A stretch of DNA of 64,000 nucleotides from Agromyces sp. Marseille-P2726 (GTDB lineage Bacteria > Actinomycetota > Actinomycetes > Actinomycetales > Microbacteriaceae). The notes under the pieces are model-generated. The model had not been told where the DNA came from and searched no databases. It saw only the letters and a list, made by a program, of their open reading frames with translations. How positions within the stretch are numbered: the stretch's first letter is position 1; each line of letters opens with the position of its first letter. A program made the translations under genes and the position numbers. The stretch covers positions 124,001-188,000 of the forward strand of contig NZ_CADDWM010000010.1 of NCBI RefSeq assembly GCF_902809835.1, read 5' to 3'. This document shows positions 15,494-24,689 of this stretch, in pieces.

Positions 15494-16173
15494 GCGCGCG
15501 GCCCCGCACCGCCCGCGGTGAGGAGACCCGCCGTCGGCTGCTGCTCGCGGCCGAGCAGGTGTTCGCGGCGCACGGCTACCACGAGGCATCCGTGTCGCGC
15601 ATCACCGACGCCGCCGGTGTCGGACAGGGCACCTTCTACCTGTACTTCGACACGAAGCTCGACATCTTCAACGAGCTCGTCGAAGATCTGAACCATCGGG
15701 TGCGGCAGGCCATGAGCGAGGGCGCTCGCGGCGCCACGAGCCGGCTCGAGGCCGAGCGCGAGGGGTTCGCGGCCTTCTTCCGCTTCACGGCGGAGCATCC
15801 GGCGCTCTACCGCGTCGTGCGCGAAGCCGAGCTCGTGTCGCCCGACGCCCTGCGACTCCACTACACGCGCATCGTCGAGGGCTATATCGACGGTCTCCGC
15901 GCGGCCGCGCTCGACGGCGAGATCAACGACATCGATCCGACGGTGGCCGCCTGGGCGCTCATGGGCATCGGCGAGATGATCGGCATGCGGTGGGTGCTCT
16001 GGAGCGACCCCGATGCGGCGCCCGGCGACGACGCCGATCCGACCGCGAGCGGCACTCGCGAGGTGCCGCAGCACGTGCTCGACGAGATGATGCGCTTCGT
16101 CGCCGGCGCCCTCGGTCGACCCGAACTGGCAGGAGCCCCGCGCAGTGGTGCGCGGGAGAAGGAGGAATCGTGA
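15490..16173 (+). CDS. TetR family transcriptional regulator
   Basis: A 227-residue regulator with an N-terminal TetR helix-turn-helix (about residues 9-55; VFAAHGYHEASVSRITDAAGVGQGTFYLYF) and a variable ligand-binding domain. It lies inside the operon, overlapping the synthetase by four bases (ATGA) and the next gene by four bases (GTGA), so it is co-transcribed with the pathway it probably controls. A CoA thioester or pathway acid is the likely effector. The palindrome at 8972-8991 is its best candidate operator. The C-terminal tail is charged (GAREKEES). Confidence 0.92.
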   Translation: MSARPRTARGEETRRRLLLAAEQVFAAHGYHEASVSRITDAAGVGQGTFYLYFDTKLDIFNELVEDLNHRVRQAMSEGARGATSRLEAEREGFAAFFRFTAEHPALYRVVREAELVSPDALRLHYTRIVEGYIDGLRAAALDGEINDIDPTVAAWALMGIGEMIGMRWVLWSDPDAAPGDDADPTASGTREVPQHVLDEMMRFVAGALGRPELAGAPRSGAREKEES

Positions 16174-16916
16174 CGGATCTGTCCCGACGACGCGCCGTCG
16201 TCACCGGGGGCGCGAGTGGCATCGGCGAGGCGTGTGCGCGCGCGTTCGCCGCGGCGGGCGCCCCCGTGGTCATCGCCGACCTCAACGGTGAGGCCGCAGA
16301 GCGCGGCGCCGGGGGGATCGGGGGGGAGGCGTGGCAGGTGGACCTCGGCGACACCCCGGCGCTGGCCGAGCTCTCGCTCGACGCCGACATCCTGGTGAAC
16401 AACGCTGGGATCCAGCACGTCCGTCCGATCGAGCAGTTCGAGCCCGATCGGTTCTCGCTCATCCTCCGGCTCATGCTCGAGTCGCCCTTCCTCCTCATCC
16501 GCGCCGTGCTGCCCGGCATGTACGAGCGGGGGTTCGGCCGGGTGATCAACATCTCGAGTGTGCACGGCATCCGGGCGTCGCCGTACAAGTCGGCCTACGT
16601 GGCCGCGAAGCACGGGCTGGAGGGCCTCTCGAAGGTGACGGCGCTCGAGGGTGGTCCGCACGGGGTGACGTCGAACTGCATCAACCCCGGATACGTGCGC
16701 ACGCCGCTCGTCGAGAAGCAGGTCGCCGACCAGGCCCGCCTGCACGGGATCTCCGAGGAAGAGGTGCTCCCGAAGGTCATGCTCACCGAGTCGGCGATCA
16801 AGCGGCTCGTCGAGCCGGCCGAGGTCGCGAGCCTGGCCGTGTGGCTCGCATCGCCCGAAGCGGGCATGGCGACGGGGGCAAGTTATGTCATGGATGGCGG
16901 ATGGAGCGCACGGTGA
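16170..16916 (+). CDS. 3-hydroxybutyrate dehydrogenase-like short-chain dehydrogenase
   Basis: SDR-family NAD-dependent dehydrogenase, 248 residues. The cofactor loop is TGGASGIG (12-19), NNAGIQHV follows, and the catalytic Tyr143/Lys147 lie in SAYVAAKHG. The region VHGIRASPYKSAYVAAKHG and the C-terminal DGGW closely match (R)-3-hydroxybutyrate dehydrogenases, which oxidise 3-hydroxybutyrate to acetoacetate. The GTG start at 16170 has GGAGG (16161-16165) and overlaps the TetR stop. The adjacent CoA-transferase subunits support the assignment. Other hydroxyacyl substrates remain possible. Confidence 0.85.
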   Translation: MTDLSRRRAVVTGGASGIGEACARAFAAAGAPVVIADLNGEAAERGAGGIGGEAWQVDLGDTPALAELSLDADILVNNAGIQHVRPIEQFEPDRFSLILRLMLESPFLLIRAVLPGMYERGFGRVINISSVHGIRASPYKSAYVAAKHGLEGLSKVTALEGGPHGVTSNCINPGYVRTPLVEKQVADQARLHGISEEEVLPKVMLTESAIKRLVEPAEVASLAVWLASPEAGMATGASYVMDGGWSAR

Positions 16917-17809
16917 GCTACTCGACCTTCAGGGCGCCCGTCGCGGGCGGCTTCCTCGCCGGCGCCCAGTGGAGAGCCGATGCCCCGGGTACTCCGGTGC
17001 TGGCAGTGCACGGGATCACGGCGACCCACCGCGCGTGGGACGCGTTCGCCGGCGAGATGCATGACCGTCGCGTGATCGGGGTCGACCTCCGCGGGCGCGG
17101 ACGCAGCAACACGTTGCCGGCGCCCTACGGCCTCGAGCAGCACGCCGACGACCTCGCCGCGACGCTCGACGCGCAGGGCGTCGACCGGGCGTTCGTCGTC
17201 GGCCACTCGATGGGGGCGTTCGTCTCGGTTCGGTTCGCCGAGCGCCATCCCGACCGCCTCGCCGGGCTCTTCCTCGTCGACGGCGGGCTGCCGGTGCCGA
17301 ACCCCGAGGGCGTCGCGCCCGGGGGCCTGCCGAAGACGCTGCTCGGACCGGCCCTGGAGCGACTCTCGATGACGTTCCCCGATCGCGCGGCGTACGTCGA
17401 CTTCTGGCGCAGGCACCCGGCCCTGGGTCCGTACTGGACCGACGCCATCGAGTCGTACGTCGAGTACGACGTCGACGGCGAGGAACCGACGCTGCGCAGC
17501 TCCGCCAACGCTGCCGCCGTCGCCGAGAACTCGGTGCAGCTCGATGGCGCCGACGGCTATGTCGAGGCGCTCGTGGGCCTGCCCGGCCCGGTCGACTTCT
17601 TCCGCGCGCCGCGCGGCCTGCTCGACGCCGCTCCCCTCTACCCTGAGGGGGTCGTCGAATGGGCCCAGCGGATGCCGCAGCTCGTCGTGCACGAGGTGCC
17701 CGACGTCAACCACTACACGATCGTCATGACGGCCGAGGGCGTGCGACACCTGGTGCCCACGCTCCACCGCCGTCTGGCGGACGCTGAGATACAGGAAGGT
17801 GCATCGTGA
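16913..17809 (+). CDS. Alpha/beta hydrolase
   Basis: Cytoplasmic hydrolase of 298 residues with the nucleophile elbow GHSMG (Ser99), the oxyanion-side HGIT motif near residue 33 and a C-terminal DVNHYTIV histidine. No secretion signal is seen. The start is taken as GTG 16913, which overlaps the dehydrogenase stop (GTGA); ATG 16901 is an alternative. Its place between the 3-hydroxybutyrate-type dehydrogenase and the CoA-transferase suggests it opens an ester, oligomer or lactone that yields the dehydrogenase substrate. An enol-lactonase of the 3-oxoadipate type cannot be ruled out. Confidence 0.8.
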   Translation: MSYSTFRAPVAGGFLAGAQWRADAPGTPVLAVHGITATHRAWDAFAGEMHDRRVIGVDLRGRGRSNTLPAPYGLEQHADDLAATLDAQGVDRAFVVGHSMGAFVSVRFAERHPDRLAGLFLVDGGLPVPNPEGVAPGGLPKTLLGPALERLSMTFPDRAAYVDFWRRHPALGPYWTDAIESYVEYDVDGEEPTLRSSANAAAVAENSVQLDGADGYVEALVGLPGPVDFFRAPRGLLDAAPLYPEGVVEWAQRMPQLVVHEVPDVNHYTIVMTAEGVRHLVPTLHRRLADAEIQEGAS

Positions 17810-18579
17810 CACTCGACAAGGTGGTCGGATCCGCCCAGGAGGCGGTTGCCGACATCCCCTCCGGAGCCAGCCTCGCCGTGGGCGGCTTCGGCCTCTGCGG
17901 CATCCCGATGGTGCTGATCCAGGCGTTGCTCGATGCGGGCGTCGACGGGCTGTCGATCGTGTCGAACAACTGCGGCGTCGACGACTGGGGCTTGGGGGTG
18001 CTGCTGGCGAAGCAGCGCATCGCGAAGATGACGTCGTCGTACGTGGGCGAGAACAAGGAGTTCGAGCGCCAGTACCTGGCGGGTGAGCTCGAGCTCGAGC
18101 TCACGCCGCAGGGCACGCTCGCCGAGAAGCTCCGCGCAGGCGGCAGCGGCATCGCGGCGTTCTTCACGCAGACCGGTGTCGGCACCCAGGTCGCCGAGGG
18201 CGGACTGCCGCGCCGGTACCACGCCGACGGCACGATCGCGGTCGCGAGCCCCGTCAAGCCGGTGCAGACGTTCGACGTGCAGGGCGAGCCGCGTGAGTTC
18301 GTCCTCGAGGAGGCGATCACGACCGACTTCGCGCTCGTCCATGCGCTGCGCGGCGACCGGCACGGCAACCTGGTGTTCGACAAGTCGGCCCGCAACTTCT
18401 CGCCGCTCGCGGCGATGGCCGGCCGGGTCTGCATCGCGCAGGTCGAGGAGCTCGTCGAGCCCGGGCAGCTGGACCCCGACGCCGTGCACCTGCCCGGCAT
18501 CTTCGTCGACCGGGTCGTCGTGGTCGGGCCCGACATCGAGAAGCGGATCGAACGCCGCACCGTGCGAGAGGGGAACTGA
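17806..18579 (+). CDS. scoA: 3-oxoacid CoA-transferase, subunit A
   Basis: Subunit A (257 residues) of the enzyme that moves CoA from succinyl-CoA to acetoacetate. It shows the family glycine-rich motif GGFGLCGIP (about 26-34), [12 protein letters not shown] and FTQTGVGT. The GTG start (17806) overlaps the preceding stop by four bases and has AGGAAGG upstream. Subunit B follows immediately with one base between. PcaI of the 3-oxoadipate pathway is a close relative, but the dehydrogenase next door favours acetoacetate. Confidence 0.9.
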   Translation: MTLDKVVGSAQEAVADIPSGASLAVGGFGLCGIPMVLIQALLDAGVDGLSIVSNNCGVDDWGLGVLLAKQRIAKMTSSYVGENKEFERQYLAGELELELTPQGTLAEKLRAGGSGIAAFFTQTGVGTQVAEGGLPRRYHADGTIAVASPVKPVQTFDVQGEPREFVLEEAITTDFALVHALRGDRHGNLVFDKSARNFSPLAAMAGRVCIAQVEELVEPGQLDPDAVHLPGIFVDRVVVVGPDIEKRIERRTVREGN

Positions 18580-18580
18580 G

Positions 18581-19246
18581 ATGGCACTGACCAGACTCGA
18601 GATGGCCGCCCGGGCGGCGAAGGAGCTCGCCGACGGATCGTACGTGAACCTCGGCATCGGGCTGCCCACGCTCGTGCCGAACTACGTGCCCGACGGCGTC
18701 ACGGTCGTGCTGCAGTCCGAGAACGGCATCCTCGGCGTGGGCCCCTACCCGACCGAGGACGAGGTCGACCCCGACCTCATCAACGCCGGCAAGGAGACGG
18801 TGACCGTGCTGCCCGGCGCGGCGTACTTCGACTCGGCCACCAGCTTCGGCATGATCCGTGGCGGCAAGGTCGACGCGGCGATCCTCGGCGCCATGCAGGT
18901 ATCGGCCGCGGGCGACCTGGCCAACTGGATGATCCCCGGCAAGATGGTCAAGGGCCCGGGCGGTGCGATGGACCTCGTGCACGGCGCCCGCCGCAAGATC
19001 GTGCTGATGGAGCACGTCGCGAAAGACGGCTCCGCGAAGATCGTGAACGAGTGCTCCCTGCCGCTGACCGGCAAGGGCGTCGTCGACCGGATCATCACCG
19101 ACCTCGCCGTGATCGACGTCACCCCCGACGGCCTCAAGCTGGTCGAGGTCGCCCCCGGCGTCACCATCGACGAGGTCGTCGCCGCCACCGAACCGCCGCT
19201 CGACACCTCGTCGGTCGCCGAGCTGCAGACCTCCGCGGCCGAATAG
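18581..19246 (+). CDS. scoB: 3-oxoacid CoA-transferase, subunit B
   Basis: Catalytic subunit of 221 residues. The active-site glutamate, which forms the CoA thioester intermediate, is Glu47 in [22 protein letters not shown] is the usual family N-terminal motif. The start ATG 18581 has GAGAGGGG upstream. With subunit A it forms the standard split enzyme; mammalian SCOT is the fused version. Its product acetoacetyl-CoA would be cleaved by the thiolase encoded at 7723-8907. Confidence 0.92.
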   Translation: MALTRLEMAARAAKELADGSYVNLGIGLPTLVPNYVPDGVTVVLQSENGILGVGPYPTEDEVDPDLINAGKETVTVLPGAAYFDSATSFGMIRGGKVDAAILGAMQVSAAGDLANWMIPGKMVKGPGGAMDLVHGARRKIVLMEHVAKDGSAKIVNECSLPLTGKGVVDRIITDLAVIDVTPDGLKLVEVAPGVTIDEVVAATEPPLDTSSVAELQTSAAE

Positions 19247-19271
19247 CCCGGAACAACCTCGAGGAGTACCC

Positions 19272-20348
19272 ATGGTCGACACGATCTTCGACGGCATCAC
19301 CACCAGACGCGTCGAGACGCCGAGGCTCACCGCCAACGTACTGGCGCGCGCGGTGGATGACCCTGCCGCAGGTGCGCCCACCGTGCTGTTCGTGCACGGG
19401 AACGTGTCGTCGTCGCTGTTCTGGCAGCCGCTGATGCTCGCGCTCCCCGCCGACGTCCGCGCGCTCGCCGTCGACCTCCGCGGGTACGGCGACAGCGAGA
19501 CGCTGCCGATCGACGCGACCCGAGGCGTTCGGGACTGGTCCGACGACGTGGCCTCCGTGATCGACGCGCTCGGCCTCGGTGCCGTGCACCTCGTCGGCTG
19601 GAGCCTCGGCGGAGGCGTCACCATGCAGCTCCTGCTCGACCGGCCCGACCTCGTGGCCAGTCTCACGCTCGTCGCACCCGTGTCGCCGTACGGCTTCGGC
19701 GGCACGGCACTCGACGGCTCGCTGCTGACTCCGGATGCCGCGGGCACAGGCGGTGGGGGAGCGAATCCCGACTTCGTGGCCCGCATCGAGCGCGGCGACC
19801 GCAGCGACGAGGCCGGATCGCCGCGAGCCGTCTTCCGGGCGACGTACGTCGCACCCGGATACGAGTCCGAGCACGAGGACATCTGGGTCGAGTCGATGCT
19901 CTCCACCAAGACCGGCGTCGACAACTATCCCGGCGACTCGACGCCGTCGGAGAACTGGCCGGGGTTCGCCCCCGGCGGCCGCGGCATCCTGAACACCCTC
20001 GCACCCACCGTGTTCGACACGACGGCGATCGTCGACGTCGAACGCAAGCCCCCGATCCTGTGGGTCCACGGTGCGCTCGACGCGATCGTCGGCGATGCCT
20101 CGTTCTTCGATCTCAACCAGCTCGGCAAGGCCGGCATCATCCCCGGCTGGCCGGGCGATGACGTGGCGCCTCCGCAACCGATGATCCAGCAGACGCGGGC
20201 GGTGCTCGACCGGTACGCGGCCGCCGGCGGCGACGTCACCGAGCTCGCGCTCGAGGGCTGCGGGCATTCGCCGCACCTCGAGCGCCCCGATGAGTTCCGT
20301 GAGGCGCTCCTGGCGCTCGTCGACGCCGGCGAGCGGGCGGCCGCCTGA
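19272..20348 (+). CDS. Alpha/beta hydrolase (second of the operon)
   Basis: A 358-residue hydrolase with HGNVSSSLFW, the nucleophile elbow GWSLGGG (Ser111) and a C-terminal GCGHSPHLE histidine. It is longer than the first hydrolase because of an insertion between about residues 145 and 240, which probably forms a lid over the active site. No signal peptide is apparent. GAGGAG lies upstream of the ATG. It ends the operon and converges with the membrane gene at 20383. The substrate is unknown; ester cleavage feeding the acyl-CoA or 3-hydroxybutyrate route is the likeliest role. Confidence 0.82.
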   Translation: MVDTIFDGITTRRVETPRLTANVLARAVDDPAAGAPTVLFVHGNVSSSLFWQPLMLALPADVRALAVDLRGYGDSETLPIDATRGVRDWSDDVASVIDALGLGAVHLVGWSLGGGVTMQLLLDRPDLVASLTLVAPVSPYGFGGTALDGSLLTPDAAGTGGGGANPDFVARIERGDRSDEAGSPRAVFRATYVAPGYESEHEDIWVESMLSTKTGVDNYPGDSTPSENWPGFAPGGRGILNTLAPTVFDTTAIVDVERKPPILWVHGALDAIVGDASFFDLNQLGKAGIIPGWPGDDVAPPQPMIQQTRAVLDRYAAAGGDVTELALEGCGHSPHLERPDEFREALLALVDAGERAAA

Positions 20349-20382
20349 GCCGGCCCCAGAAGATCCCCAGCGGCGCCTCCCG

Positions 20383-20784
20383 TCAGCTCGGCTCGTGATT
20401 CGGCCGCGAACCCGTCGGGCCGGTCACCAGCACGACGCCGGATGCCGCGACGACCGCGAGCACCGCGTCGGGGATCCAGGTGCCGAGTGCGGCGACGTGC
20501 CACACGAAGAAGAGGGGGAGCGCCCAGAGCCCGAGCCGAACGGTCCTCGAACGCACCCCGCCCCACACGGCGGCGAGGCCCAGCGCCGCAGCGAGGGTGC
20601 CGAAGGACGCGATGAGCACGACGGCGGCGGGTTCGAACGGGTCGTCGACGAACATCGTGCTGAGTGCGACGAGCGCGCATGCGATGAGCACGGCCGTGAG
20701 CACACCCTGCCCGATGCGCACGCGAACGGGGAGCCGCTCGCTCACGTCGCGGACGTCCGATTCGGTCGGCATGGCGGTGGTCAT
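20383..20784 (-). CDS. Small integral membrane protein, function unknown
   Basis: A 133-residue protein with four hydrophobic segments and no recognised domain. The start ATG 20784 is set by AGGAGG six bases upstream; a longer frame upstream lacks such a site. It is divergent from the membrane-bound LuxR regulator at 20976, so it is a likely regulatory target or partner. Confidence 0.7.
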   Translation of the reverse strand: MTTAMPTESDVRDVSERLPVRVRIGQGVLTAVLIACALVALSTMFVDDPFEPAAVVLIASFGTLAAALGLAAVWGGVRSRTVRLGLWALPLFFVWHVAALGTWIPDAVLAVVAASGVVLVTGPTGSRPNHEPS

Positions 20785-20906
20785 GTGGTCCTCCTGATCG
20801 ATTGCGGTCGGCGACACCGGAAGGAGCGCCCGATCGCGACGCTACGACTGAACGGGAGCCGGGTGGCATGCGGAGGACCGCAGGATCGTCCGAGATGGGG
20901 TGTGGT

Positions 20907-20936
20907 CGACCGCAATTCCAGGCCGGGGTGCGGTCG
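20907..20936. promoter_or_regulatory. Inverted CGACCGCA/TGCGGTCG pair, candidate LuxR operator
   Basis: CGACCGCA (20907-20914) and TGCGGTCG (20929-20936) are perfect inverted octamers separated by 14 bases, 40-70 bases before the LuxR-type gene. A third copy (ATTGCGGTCG, 20801-20810) stands beside the divergent gene start and is a perfect inverted decamer match to 20907-20916. Confidence 0.45.
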
Positions 20937-20975
20937 CATCGCCGGGCACCGCGGTCGTGACGGGATACTGAGGGC

Positions 20976-22010
20976 ATGCAACGCCACCCATCCCCGCTGA
21001 CGTTCGTCGGCGGAGCCGTCGCCCTCCTGACGACGACCTGGACCGTCGCCTCGGGCGTGGTGCCCGTCGCGGATGCGGTCACCGCGCTGCTCGTGCCGGC
21101 GTTGTTCGTCATCGCCGGACTCCTCGGTCCACTGTGGAGGGCGGCCTCGTTCACGTGCGCGCTCCTGGTGGGCATCGGCTCGTTGCACCTGTCCGCCCTT
21201 GCGCTGTCCGCCCTCGCCCTGCACGAGGGGCCCGGATCCGTCGTGTGGCACGTGACCTCGCAAGTCCTCTTCGTCGGCGGCCTCGCACTGCTCCTGCCGC
21301 TGGCGGCCGGGTACCCGGCGGGGCCCGGTCCGCGCTGGGCCTGGATCCTCGCCGCGGCCGCGTCGCTCGTTCCGGTCGTCACCGCGTTCGCTGGACCCAC
21401 TCCGACCGTCCTGAGTGCGACGGATGCCACCGGCGCGATGCTCCAGCTCGGGCCGATCGCAGCGGTGCTCCCGGCAGAACTCGCCGCCGGGGCCGGAGTC
21501 GTCTTCCTGATGCCGGCCGTTGCGATGGGCATCGCGGTCGTGCGCCTGGTTCGGGGAGATCGAGAGCTGCGTGGTCGCCTGACACTCCCGCTCGGCGCGC
21601 TCGGGGCGTTTGCGGTCGTCCTCATGCTCGGGTCGATCGTGCCGGCGTCGGCAGCGGGTGCGGGCACCGCGCTCTTCCTCGTGTCTGCGCCGCTCCTGCC
21701 GGTCGGCCTGATCGCGGGGAGCAGGCCGACGACGCTCCACCCGGCCGACCTGGAGGCGCATCGGCGATTGCGCGCGCACGAGGCGTCCGACGACCGCCTC
21801 GAGGCCCTCTCGCCGCGGGAGCGCCAGGTGCTCGAACTGATGGCCGATGGGCACAGCAATCCCGCCATCGGGCGAGCCCTGCACATCTCGCTGTCGGCGG
21901 TGGAGAAGCACGCGACATCCATCTTCGGCAAGCTCGGCGTCGCTCGGGAGGCCGACACGCACCGCCGGGTCGCAGCCGTCGTCGCATACCTCCGGGCCGT
22001 CAGGCGCTGA
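20976..22010 (+). CDS. Membrane-integrated LuxR-type transcriptional regulator
   Basis: A 344-residue protein. The first 260 residues hold about eight hydrophobic segments with short loops. The C-terminus (about 275-340) is a LuxR helix-turn-helix (LSPRERQVLELMADGHSNPA and LSAVEKHATSIFGKLGV). There is no receiver or kinase domain. This layout suggests a one-component regulator that senses a signal in or through the membrane and binds DNA from the membrane. A GATACT box lies six bases before the ATG. The repeats in the divergent gap suggest control of itself and of the gene at 20383-20784. Confidence 0.85.
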   Translation: MQRHPSPLTFVGGAVALLTTTWTVASGVVPVADAVTALLVPALFVIAGLLGPLWRAASFTCALLVGIGSLHLSALALSALALHEGPGSVVWHVTSQVLFVGGLALLLPLAAGYPAGPGPRWAWILAAAASLVPVVTAFAGPTPTVLSATDATGAMLQLGPIAAVLPAELAAGAGVVFLMPAVAMGIAVVRLVRGDRELRGRLTLPLGALGAFAVVLMLGSIVPASAAGAGTALFLVSAPLLPVGLIAGSRPTTLHPADLEAHRRLRAHEASDDRLEALSPRERQVLELMADGHSNPAIGRALHISLSAVEKHATSIFGKLGVAREADTHRRVAAVVAYLRAVRR

Positions 22011-22138
22011 CGACCCGGAGCACCTGAAGGCGAGGCGCGGCTCCCGCACTATAGCGCTCGGTTCGCCGCCACGCGAGGGTCTACCGCCCGGTCGAGCGTC
22101 CTCGAACACTGGATTGCACGGGCTGACGCACGCCCGGT

Positions 22139-22176
22139 GAGGTGGGCGCCGATCACGTTCGCACGGCGCCCACCTC
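22139..22176 (+). terminator. 12-base-pair hairpin between the LuxR gene and yihY
   Basis: GAGGTGGGCGCC (22139-22150) pairs perfectly with GGCGCCCACCTC (22165-22176) around 14 bases. There is no T-tract. It may end the upstream transcript or fold in the leader of the next gene, which starts 28 bases later. Confidence 0.5.
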
Positions 22177-22204
22177 GCGGCATCCGTCGATCGAGGAGGA
22201 CACC

Positions 22205-23299
22205 GTGGCCGAGAACGAGAAGGGGTCCAGCCGGCAGCTGGCGGACGCACCCGATCCCGACGACGCCCGCAAGCCCGACTCGCCCCGAGAGGTGACGAAG
22301 CGCTCGTGGGGCTATGTCTTCCGCAAGAGCTTCCGCGAGTTCATCGATGACCAGTGTCCCGATCGTGCCGCCTCGCTGACCTACTACGGCGTGCTCGCAC
22401 TCTTCCCCGGACTCCTCGCCATCATGTCGCTGCTGGCGCTCGTCGGGCAGGGGCAGCGTGCGATCGACCAGATCTTCGGCATCGTGGAGCAGGTGGCGCC
22501 GGGCGCGGCGCTCGATGTCATCCGGGGTCCGATCGAGGACTTCAGCACCTCGCCGGCCGCAGGGTTCGGCTTCGTCACCGGCCTCGTCATCGCGATCTGG
22601 TCGGCGTCGGGCTACGTCGGCGCGTTCAGTCGCGCCATGAACCAGATCTACGAGATCGATGAGGGGCGGCCGTTCTGGAAGCTGCGCCCCATGCAGTTGA
22701 TCGTGACGATCATCACGCTCGTGCTCATCGTCATCATCGCCGTGATCCTCGTGGTGTCGGGTCCGATCACCGAGGCCATCGGCGATGCGCTCGGCCTCGG
22801 GGAGGCCGTCACGGTGATCTGGGAGATCGCGAAGTGGCCGCTGCTGGCGCTGGCCGTGATCCTCGCCATCGCGATCCTGTACTACGCGACCCCGAACGCG
22901 AAGCAGCCGAAGTTCCGGTGGATCAGCCTCGGGGCGATCATCGCGATCGTCGTGCTCGTCATCGTCTCGGCCGGGTTCGCCCTCTACGTCGCGAACTTCT
23001 CGAACTACGACCGCACGTACGGCTCGTTCGCCGGGGCGATCGTCTTCCTGCTCTGGCTCTGGCTCGCGAACTGCGCGCTCCTGTTCGGCGCAGAGTTCGA
23101 CGCCGAGCTCGAGCGGGGGCGCCAGCTCCAGGCGGGGATCGAGGCGGAGGAGGACATCCAGCTCCCGCCTCGCGACACCCGCAAGAGCGACAAGGCGGCG
23201 AAGAAGGAGCGGGAGGACATCGAGTTGGGCCGGAGGATCCGCCTGGAGCACCAAGGCGACGCCGACCGCTCGAGGGAGGACGAGGACGCCCGTCGCTGA
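22205..23299 (+). CDS. YihY/virulence factor BrkB family membrane protein
   Basis: A 364-residue protein with six hydrophobic segments typical of the YihY/BrkB family. The conserved DDQCPDRAASLTYYGVLALF opens the first segment, and SGYVGAFSRAMNQIYE follows in the middle. The last 50 residues are a charged cytoplasmic tail (Lys, Glu, Arg). The GTG start at 22205 is supported by GAGGAGGA upstream; an in-frame start at 22142 would cover the hairpin. The older RNase BN name for this family was wrong, and the molecular function remains unknown. Confidence 0.88.
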   Translation: MAENEKGSSRQLADAPDPDDARKPDSPREVTKRSWGYVFRKSFREFIDDQCPDRAASLTYYGVLALFPGLLAIMSLLALVGQGQRAIDQIFGIVEQVAPGAALDVIRGPIEDFSTSPAAGFGFVTGLVIAIWSASGYVGAFSRAMNQIYEIDEGRPFWKLRPMQLIVTIITLVLIVIIAVILVVSGPITEAIGDALGLGEAVTVIWEIAKWPLLALAVILAIAILYYATPNAKQPKFRWISLGAIIAIVVLVIVSAGFALYVANFSNYDRTYGSFAGAIVFLLWLWLANCALLFGAEFDAELERGRQLQAGIEAEEDIQLPPRDTRKSDKAAKKEREDIELGRRIRLEHQGDADRSREDEDARR

Positions 23300-23362
23300 G
23301 GGGCAGCGTCCGCTCCGACGCCCACTCGGCCAAGCGTCAGGCTGGCGCCGTAGACTGGCGGG

Positions 23363-24514
23363 GTGCCTGCTGTGAATCTCGGAATGCCGAAAATCCCCGA
23401 AACGCTGGCTCCGCGACGCAAGTCCCGGCAGATCAAGGTGGGCAAGGTCCTCGTCGGTGGCGACGCCCCGGTGAGCGTGCAGTCGATGACCACCACCCCC
23501 ACGACGAACATCAACGCCACCCTGCAGCAGATCGCCGAACTCACTGCGTCGGGCTGCGACATCGTGCGGGTCGCGGTGCCGAGCCGCGACGACGCCGAGG
23601 CGCTGCCCATCATCGCGAAGAAGAGCCAGATCCCGGTCATCGCCGACATCCACTTCCAGCCGAACTACGTTTTCGCCGCGATCGACGCCGGCTGCGCGGC
23701 GGTGCGCGTGAACCCCGGCAACATCCGCAAGTTCGACGACCGGGTCGGCGAGATCGCCGAACGGGCGCGCGCGGCGGGTGTCTCGCTGCGAATCGGCGTG
23801 AACGCCGGCTCGCTCGACCCGCGGCTGCTCGAGAAGCACGGCAAGGCGACCGCCGAGGCCCTCGTCGAGTCCGCCGTGTGGGAGGCGAGCCTCTTCGAGG
23901 AGCACGACTTCCACGACTTCAAGATCTCGGTGAAGCACAACGACCCGATCGTGATGGTGAAGGCCTACCGCATGCTGGCGGAGCGGGGCGACTGGCCGTT
24001 GCACCTCGGCGTCACCGAGGCGGGGCCGGCGTTCCAGGGCACGATCCAGAGCGCCACGGCGTTCGGCATCCTGCTCGGCGAGGGCATCGGCGACACCATC
24101 CGGGTGTCGCTGAGTGCGCCGCCCGTCGAGGAGATCAAGGTCGGCCTGCAGATCCTCCAGTCGCTGAACCTTCGCGAGCGCAAGCTCGAGATCGTCTCGT
24201 GTCCGTCGTGCGGTCGCGCCCAGGTCGACGTGTACAAGCTCGCCGACGACGTCACCGCGGGGCTCGAGGGCATGACCGTGCCGCTGCGCGTCGCCGTCAT
24301 GGGCTGCGTCGTCAACGGGCCCGGTGAGGCCCGCGAGGCCGACCTCGGCGTGGCATCCGGCAACGGCAAGGGCCAGATCTTCGTGAAGGGCGAGGTCATC
24401 AAGACGGTGCCCGAATCCGAGATCGTCGAGACGCTGCTCGCCGAGGCGAATCGCATCGCCGACGAGATGGGCGCGGATGCCCCGGTCGGCTCGCCCGAGG
24501 TGCTCACCTCGTAG
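23363..24514 (+). CDS. ispG: (E)-4-hydroxy-3-methylbut-2-enyl-diphosphate synthase (flavodoxin/ferredoxin)
   Basis: Iron-sulfur enzyme of the MEP pathway that reductively converts MEcPP to HMBPP. The TIM-barrel part starts with [12 protein letters not shown]. The 4Fe-4S ligands are Cys280 and Cys283 (CPSCGR) and Cys315 (GCVVNGPGE). Length 383 is usual for bacterial IspG. The GTG start follows TAGACT (23351-23356) by six bases, predicting a leaderless transcript. In many actinobacteria it directly follows rseP; here it is separated from it by the catabolic island. Confidence 0.97.
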   Translation: MPAVNLGMPKIPETLAPRRKSRQIKVGKVLVGGDAPVSVQSMTTTPTTNINATLQQIAELTASGCDIVRVAVPSRDDAEALPIIAKKSQIPVIADIHFQPNYVFAAIDAGCAAVRVNPGNIRKFDDRVGEIAERARAAGVSLRIGVNAGSLDPRLLEKHGKATAEALVESAVWEASLFEEHDFHDFKISVKHNDPIVMVKAYRMLAERGDWPLHLGVTEAGPAFQGTIQSATAFGILLGEGIGDTIRVSLSAPPVEEIKVGLQILQSLNLRERKLEIVSCPSCGRAQVDVYKLADDVTAGLEGMTVPLRVAVMGCVVNGPGEAREADLGVASGNGKGQIFVKGEVIKTVPESEIVETLLAEANRIADEMGADAPVGSPEVLTS

Positions 24515-24533
24515 CCGCGGCGGCTCGCCGCCG

Positions 24534-24689
24534 TCAGTCGCCCGCGTCGGTCACGTCGACATCGAGGTGCTCGGTGGCGTCGGGATCCCGCGGGAGGCCG
24601 TCTCGGCGGGGACGCTCCGTCGCGCCGCGTTCGGCGGCATCCTTCTCGGTGCCGTCATCGGGCGAGACGATGGGTGCAGGGTCGCTCAT
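24534..24689 (-). CDS. Small acidic protein, 51 residues, function unknown
   Basis: Begins MSDPAPIVSPDDGTEKDA and is rich in Asp, Glu, Pro and Arg, with no hydrophobic segment, so it is probably disordered. Support comes from a near-ideal GGAGGAG ribosome-binding site seven bases before the ATG. It is convergent with ispG and divergent from the 53-residue protein at 24828. No family is recognised. Confidence 0.6.
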   Translation of the reverse strand: MSDPAPIVSPDDGTEKDAAERGATERPRRDGLPRDPDATEHLDVDVTDAGD

